Made by a program: the position numbers and the translations under genes. Below, piece after piece: positions 59,517 to 64,000 of a stretch of DNA of 64,000 nt (its first letter is position 1; every line of letters starts with the position of its first letter). Source of the stretch: Arthrobacter sp. RIT-PI-e (lineage in GTDB: Bacteria > Actinomycetota > Actinomycetes > Actinomycetales > Micrococcaceae); the NCBI RefSeq assembly GCF_001187915.1, contig NZ_LGIU01000035.1:1-64000 (forward strand), given 5' to 3'. The notes under the pieces were generated by a model. That model made no database searches and was not told the DNA's origin. It saw only the letters and a program-made list of their open reading frames with translations.

Positions 59517-61022
59517 TCAGCGCGGAGCCGTGTCTCCGTCCGGAGTATCCGGGCCGTCCTGCTCGTCCCCGCCCGAGGGAGCCGGCCGGTCGGTCCCGTC
59601 CGTCCCACCGTTCGACGTCGGAGCGGGTCCATCGGCTGCTCCCGGAGCGGCTGCCCCGGTGTCCTCGTCCGTCTCCTCGAAGTCACCCGCGAGCAGGCGT
59701 TCCAGCGCGGCATCGACGTCCGCCTCCGAGGACTCGATCAGCCGGCGTCGTCCGGAGAAACCGGCGGGGTCGTCGAGGTCCTCCGCCGTGGGGAGGAGGT
59801 CCGGGTGCTGCCAGAGCGCGTCCCGGCCCTCGATGCCGCGTTCCTCGGCCAGCATGGCCCACAGCGTCGCGGCGTCGCGCAGGCGGCGCGGCCTCAGTTC
59901 CAGGCCCACGAGGGGCGCGAAGGCGTGCTCGGCGGGTCCGCCCGTGGCCCTGCGCCTGCGGACCATCTCCCGCAGGGATCCTGCCGAGGGGAGGTTCGCC
60001 GTGGCGGCGGCGGTCAGCTCATCCACCCAGCCCTCCACGAGTGCGAGGGTGGTCTCGAGCCGGACCAGTGCGGCATCCTGCTCGGAGGTGCGCTGCGGCA
60101 TGAACACGCCCTGGGAGAGTGCGCCCTGCAGGCTCTCCGGATTGGTGGGGTCGATGTCCCTGGCCGCTTCCTCGATCTTGTCCATGTCGATGTGGATGCC
60201 GCGCGCGTAGCGCTCGATGCTCCCCAGGAGGTGACCGGTGAGCCACGGGATGTGGGTGAACAGGCGCACGTGGGCCGCCTCGCGCACCGCGAGGAACAGC
60301 TGGACCTCCTGCTCCGGTACGTCGAGCCCTTCCCCGAACGCCGCCACGTTGGCGGGGAGGAGGGCCATGCGTCCCTCGGCGAGAGGTACGCCGATGTCGG
60401 TGGAGCCCAGCACGTCCTTGGAGAGTGCACCGACCGCCTGGCCGAGCTGCATCCCGAACATGGCACCTCCCACGTTCTGGAGCATGGAGGCGGGTCCGCC
60501 CATCATGCCCATCATCGATTTCATCTCCTCGGGGAGCTGCTCGGAGATGACGTCGGAGAGTGCCTTGGCGATGCTCATGGCCACCGGCTCCGTGAGGCGA
60601 CGCCAGGTACCCATGGTGGCCTCGACCCACTCCGCACGGGACCAGGCCCGGCCCAGCTGGTTGGTGCTCGGGAAGTCGGTCACGGGATCCAGCCACAGCT
60701 CGGCCAGCTTCAGCGCCTCGTCCACGCTCCTGCGCTGCAGGGCGGTGACCGAGGGGTCGTTGTCGGCCGCCGCCACGCGGCGCGCGTGCTCGTGGGCCAG
60801 CTGCCAGTTCACCGGGCCGTCACTGCTGGAGGAGAACATGGCCTGGACCTGCTGCATCATCATGGCCATCGCGTTCGGGTCCGAGGGCAGTCCTGCAGCC
60901 TTCGCCAGTTCCTGCGGATCGAAGCCGCCCTCCCCGCCGCCGAACATCCTCCCGAGCATCTCCGACAGGGGATCCTTGGGCGTGTCGTCGTCGCCGTTCG
61001 AAGGGTTGGAGGGGTTGGACAT
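59517..61022 (-). CDS. DUF2342 zinc-dependent metalloprotease-like protein
   Basis: A 501-residue protein of the DUF2342/coenzyme F420-biosynthesis-associated metalloprotease-like family. An N-terminal Gly/Met-rich region (LGRMFGGGEGGFDP, AMMMQQVQAMF) precedes the conserved core: MGMMGGPASMLQNVGG, MFGMQLGQAVGALSKDVLG and the metal-like segment VREAAHVRLFTHIPWL with HxxxxxxH-type spacing. The acidic, low-complexity C-terminus covers about 60 residues. No signal peptide. ATG at 61022 is preferred; GTG at 61031 is possible. It corresponds to Rv3195 in M. tuberculosis. Function unproven. Confidence 0.85.
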   Translation of the reverse strand: MSNPSNPSNGDDDTPKDPLSEMLGRMFGGGEGGFDPQELAKAAGLPSDPNAMAMMMQQVQAMFSSSSDGPVNWQLAHEHARRVAAADNDPSVTALQRRSVDEALKLAELWLDPVTDFPSTNQLGRAWSRAEWVEATMGTWRRLTEPVAMSIAKALSDVISEQLPEEMKSMMGMMGGPASMLQNVGGAMFGMQLGQAVGALSKDVLGSTDIGVPLAEGRMALLPANVAAFGEGLDVPEQEVQLFLAVREAAHVRLFTHIPWLTGHLLGSIERYARGIHIDMDKIEEAARDIDPTNPESLQGALSQGVFMPQRTSEQDAALVRLETTLALVEGWVDELTAAATANLPSAGSLREMVRRRRATGGPAEHAFAPLVGLELRPRRLRDAATLWAMLAEERGIEGRDALWQHPDLLPTAEDLDDPAGFSGRRRLIESSEADVDAALERLLAGDFEETDEDTGAAAPGAADGPAPTSNGGTDGTDRPAPSGGDEQDGPDTPDGDTAPR

Positions 61023-61337
61023 CGATACCACCGGTCCTGGGAGTAGCTTGGCGGGTCCGCGCAGGGGGAGGACACCCCGCCGGCTGTCCCCCTCACGCTA
61101 CCGGCCGTACCTGCCCGGGTCCCCCGCGCCGAGTGCCGTTCGCTGGGGGCAAAGCGGCGGGCGGGGGACTCGCGTTCCGCCTACCGGGTGCGCAGGACGA
61201 CCCGGTGGGGAACCGTGAGCCGTTCGGGGCGAGGTGTCAGGACGAGCGTTTACGCTGGGGTGCGGCAGATCGAACCGTCCTCCCGGTTCGCGCCCCTCCG
61301 TGCCCCTTGCGGGACGCACCGTACAGAAAGAAGCACA
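61023..61337. other. 315-bp divergent intergenic region (DUF2342 / PDZ-Lon protease)
   Basis: It holds an imperfect hairpin at 61063-61093 (AGGGGGAGGACA with TGTCCCCCT), in the presumed 5' leader of the DUF2342 gene, and TACGCT at 61251-61256 as the best -10-like hexamer for the plus-strand gene. I see no ORF with coding character and no RNA gene. Confidence 0.6.
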
Positions 61338-62432
61338 GTGACGCAGCCTGTCCAGTTCGAGCCCTACAGGTCAGCAGAACCCGCCCGACCCCGGGATCCG
61401 CGATTCCGGGCCATGGCCGTCTCCGGCGGGCTCGCCGTCGTCCTGTGCGCCGTAGCCGTGCTGCTTCCCGCCCCGTATGTGATCGAGTCCCCGGGCCCCA
61501 CGTTCAACACCATCGGTGAGGTGAACGGTCGACCCCTGATCCAGGTGGAGGGCACGGAGAGCTTCCCGCCCGAGGGGGAGCTGGATCTCACCACGGTGTT
61601 CGTGAGCGGCGGGCCCAACGGTCAGGTCAACGTCCTCGACACCTTCCGTGCATGGCTGAGCCCCACGGAGAACGTCCTCCCCGAGCAGCTCGTGTACCCG
61701 GCGGGCACCACGCCGGCCGAGCTGCAGGAGCAGAACGCCGTGGCCATGACCTCCTCGCAGGAGTCCGCCATCGCCGCGGCGCTCTCCTACGAGAACATCG
61801 CCTTCACCGAGGAGCTGACCGTGGCGGGGGTGGTACCGGACTCGACGGCCGACGGCGCGCTGGAGGAGGGGGACATCCTCCGCAGCGTCGACGGCGAGGA
61901 GATCAGTACGATCTCCGTCCTGAGGAGGGAGCTGAACGACGCCGACGGGGCGCCGGTGACGATCTCGATGGTCCGCGACGGAGTGGTGACGGACGTGGAG
62001 ATGACGCCCACCCGTTCACCGGAGGGCGACTACCAGCTCGGCATCGTGCTCGCCTCGACCTTCGACTTCCCCTTCGACGTCACGATCCAGCTCGACAACG
62101 TGGGTGGCCCGTCCGCCGGCACCATGTTCGCCCTGGGGATCATCGACAACCTGACGGAGGGTGACCTGACCGGCGGACGCCACTTCGCGGGTACCGGCAC
62201 CATCGACTCGGCGGGTGCGGTGGGACCGATCGGCGGGATAGCCCAGAAGCTGGTGGGGGCGCGCTCCGCGGGCGCCGAGTTCTTCCTGGCTCCTGCCGAG
62301 AACTGCGACGAGGTGGTGGGCAACATCCCGGACGGACTCACCGTGGTGAAGATGGAGACCCTCGACGACGCCGTGGCCGCGGTGGAGCTCCTCGGCTCCG
62401 GCGGTGACGCCTCGCGGCTGCCCTCCTGCTGA
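61338..62432 (+). CDS. PDZ-domain and Lon (S16)-type serine protease, membrane-anchored
   Basis: A 364-residue protein. A single N-terminal helix (about 27-46) places the rest outside the membrane. A PDZ domain occupies about 150-250 (VAGVVPDSTADGALEEGDIL), and the Lon catalytic domain has the Ser in NVGGPSAGTMFAL and the Lys in GGIAQKLVGA, forming the Ser-Lys dyad without an ATPase. The family (Rv3194c, B. subtilis YlbL) may act in envelope protein quality control or DNA-damage response; YlbL degrades a division inhibitor. GTG at 61338; the ribosome-binding site is AGAAAGAAG. Confidence 0.9.
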   Translation: MTQPVQFEPYRSAEPARPRDPRFRAMAVSGGLAVVLCAVAVLLPAPYVIESPGPTFNTIGEVNGRPLIQVEGTESFPPEGELDLTTVFVSGGPNGQVNVLDTFRAWLSPTENVLPEQLVYPAGTTPAELQEQNAVAMTSSQESAIAAALSYENIAFTEELTVAGVVPDSTADGALEEGDILRSVDGEEISTISVLRRELNDADGAPVTISMVRDGVVTDVEMTPTRSPEGDYQLGIVLASTFDFPFDVTIQLDNVGGPSAGTMFALGIIDNLTEGDLTGGRHFAGTGTIDSAGAVGPIGGIAQKLVGARSAGAEFFLAPAENCDEVVGNIPDGLTVVKMETLDDAVAAVELLGSGGDASRLPSC

Positions 62433-62509
62433 CAAGGACACGGTTGGAGAACGATCCGGCGCACAGGGTGCCGGGTGGGAACCTAATTGGTCCGCCCGAG
62501 CGTGGACAG

Positions 62510-62555
62510 GGCAGAATAAAAAGACGAAGAGCGTGACTGCACGCTGTCTTCTGCC
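62510..62555 (+). terminator. Bulged hairpin upstream of the UPF0182 gene
   Basis: GGCAGAA-(N5)-AGAC-(N4)-AGCGTG pairs with CACGCT-GTCT-TCTGCC around an ACTG loop. It is either the terminator of the PDZ-protease gene or part of the UPF0182 leader. No T tract. Confidence 0.45.
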
Positions 62556-62626
62556 CGTTCGCGCGGTCGCGGGAGCGTGTGGAGTGATGGTCGTCGTGAC
62601 CCGCAGCCGCTAACGATGAGGTAGAT

Positions 62627-64000
62627 GTGACATCCGGACCAGACCGTCCGTTCGGCAGTAGCCCGAGCCCAGCACGTGCCCAAAGATCCCGGCGGAGGAA
62701 CCCGCTGATCCCCACCATCATCGTCGTCGCGGTGATCGTCATAGCCTTCGTCTACCTGTCCCAGGTCTACGCGGACGTGCTGTGGTACAACCAGCTCGGA
62801 TTCCTCGAAGTCTTCATTACCGAGAACGTCTCCCGGATCCTGCTGTTCCTCGCCGCGTTCGTCGTGATGGCGGGAGCGGTGTACCTGAGTTTGCGGCTCG
62901 CCTACCGCAACCGGCCCATCTACGCCCCGGACAGCGCCATCCAGGACAACCTGAACCGCTACCAGGCGCAGCTGGAACCGATCCGCCGTCTGCTGATGCT
63001 CGGTATTCCCGTCGTCCTCGGCGCCTTCGCCGGAACAGCCGCCGCCTCGCAGTGGCAGGGCGTGCTGCTCTTCATCAACCAGGAGTCCTTCGGGCGGGTC
63101 GATCCCCAGTTCCAGCTGGACTACTCCTTCTACATGTTCACGCTGCCGTTCCTGAACTTCGTGGTCGGCTTCCTCATCAGCGTGGTCATCATCAGCGCCA
63201 TCGCCACGATCCTCACGCACTACCTCTACGGCGGTATCAGGTTGGAGGAGAAGGGCCTGTTCACCACCAAGTCCGCCCGCGTGCAGATCGCCGTGGTGGC
63301 TGCCCTCTTCCTGGTCCTGCAGGGCGTCAACTACTGGCTGGACCGTTACAGCACCCTGCTGAACCAGAACGACTGGGCCGGCGCGCTCTACACGGACGTC
63401 AACGCCGTCATCCCCACCAAGGCGATCCTCGCCGTCGCCGCCGTCATCGTCGCCATCCTGTTCGTCGTCTCGGCCATCATCGGCCGGTGGCGGCTGCCGC
63501 TCATCGGCACCGCGGTGCTGGTCATCACGGCGCTGCTGGCCGGTGGCGTGTACCCGGCCGTCGTCCAGCGCTTCCAGGTGGACCCGTCGCAGCTCAGCGC
63601 GCAGGGTGAGTTCATCGATCGCAACATCGAGATGACCCGGGAGGCCTACGGCCTCGATGCCGTCGAGGTCCAGCCCTACGAGCCTGAGGACACGCCCGTG
63701 GCGGGAGCCCTCAACGAGGACGGCGTGACCACCGCCAACATCCGTCTCCTCGATCCGAACCTGGTCTCCGACGCGTTCAGCCAGCTGCAGCAGTTCCGGC
63801 AGTACTACCAGTTCCCGGAGACGCTCAACGTGGACCGCTACGAGATCGACGGCGAGATCCAGGACACCGTGATCGCCGTCCGTGAACTCGACACGAGTGG
63901 TATTCCCGAGGGCTGGGTCAACGAGCGTGCCTTCTACACCCACGGCTACGGTGTCGTGGCCGCGGCCGGCGCCACCGTTCAGCCGGACGGCCGGCCCGAG
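62627..64000 (+). CDS. UPF0182 large membrane protein, N-terminal part (cut by window end)
   Basis: The frame is open from GTG at 62627 to the window edge (458 codons visible; family members have about 900-1000 residues). A basic N-terminus (RAQRSRRRN) is followed by about seven hydrophobic segments and then the long extracytoplasmic domain ([36 protein letters not shown]) typical of UPF0182. GAGGT about 6 nt before GTG supports the start. It corresponds to Rv3193c. Function unknown. Confidence 0.9.
   Translation, partial: MTSGPDRPFGSSPSPARAQRSRRRNPLIPTIIVVAVIVIAFVYLSQVYADVLWYNQLGFLEVFITENVSRILLFLAAFVVMAGAVYLSLRLAYRNRPIYAPDSAIQDNLNRYQAQLEPIRRLLMLGIPVVLGAFAGTAAASQWQGVLLFINQESFGRVDPQFQLDYSFYMFTLPFLNFVVGFLISVVIISAIATILTHYLYGGIRLEEKGLFTTKSARVQIAVVAALFLVLQGVNYWLDRYSTLLNQNDWAGALYTDVNAVIPTKAILAVAAVIVAILFVVSAIIGRWRLPLIGTAVLVITALLAGGVYPAVVQRFQVDPSQLSAQGEFIDRNIEMTREAYGLDAVEVQPYEPEDTPVAGALNEDGVTTANIRLLDPNLVSDAFSQLQQFRQYYQFPETLNVDRYEIDGEIQDTVIAVRELDTSGIPEGWVNERAFYTHGYGVVAAAGATVQPDGRPE

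Noticed and set aside
1-64000. Mobile elements, CRISPR arrays, attachment sites, replication origin
   Set aside because: No transposase, integrase or phage genes, no direct-repeat arrays with spacers, and no DnaA-box clusters were seen on either strand.

Overview
The window is about 70% G+C, nearly fully coding, and carries GTG starts and ATGA/GTGA stop-start overlaps throughout. Its gene content is core actinobacterial: a Micrococcales genome, probably a Micrococcaceae (Kocuria/Arthrobacter-like). The genus is inference. I see no rRNA, tRNA, CRISPR array, prophage, insertion sequence or integration scar. This is housekeeping chromosome, and the unusual signals are at the level of regulation and sequence integrity.

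Layout. 1-9.3 kb: lysine/diaminopimelate and central metabolism (7Fe ferredoxin fdxA, dapC, gltA, galE, a secreted transglycosylase-like protein, divergent dapD/dapE). 9.3-12.6 kb: a glutamate-type ABC importer (gluABCD). 12.7-16.2 kb: LOG-family nucleotide hydrolase, DivIVA-like protein, tag glycosylase, PIG-V-like glycosyltransferase, DUF3117. 16.3-25.1 kb: O-methyltransferase, sigE/anti-sigma/tatB, Mrp with DUF1003 and a soluble MgtE-N/CBS protein, a general stress protein, Xaa-Pro aminopeptidase. 25.2-35.6 kb: PHP phosphoesterase, an orphan beta-class DNA methyltransferase, DEAD-box helicase, RNB ribonuclease, MiaE-like protein, DUF3107, TetR, moeZ, DinB. 35.6-45.9 kb: a complete heme pathway, with hemA divergent from hemE-cgoX-chdC-cpfC-hemC-hemD-hemB-hemL; the gene set is that of the coproporphyrin-dependent route. 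46-59 kb: DNA repair (DnaQ-like exonuclease, alkyltransferase-like protein, AdnA/AdnB helicase-nuclease, phosphotransferase, NudC, UvrD2, YgjP-like metallopeptidase). 59.5-64 kb: DUF2342, PDZ-Lon protease, and the start of a UPF0182 membrane protein cut by the window end.

Two features recur. First, about fifteen genes have a TANNNT hexamer ending only 6-7 nt before the start codon and no separate Shine-Dalgarno, which predicts leaderless mRNAs; these hexamers also settled several start codons. Second, three conserved genes (general stress protein tail, RNB ribonuclease, uvrD2) break frame in G/C-rich tracts. In each case the span is one base short of a multiple of three, and some neighbouring invariant motifs are eroded (uvrD2 motif Ia, the DEDD Glu of the exonuclease). 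This may be consensus error or real decay. Possible control sites are a DtxR/IdeR-like box between hemA and hemE, a dyad in the cgoX-chdC gap, and an AT-rich dyad upstream of gluA. Convergent gene pairs are closed by long palindromic terminators, several with ACGACGACG arms.
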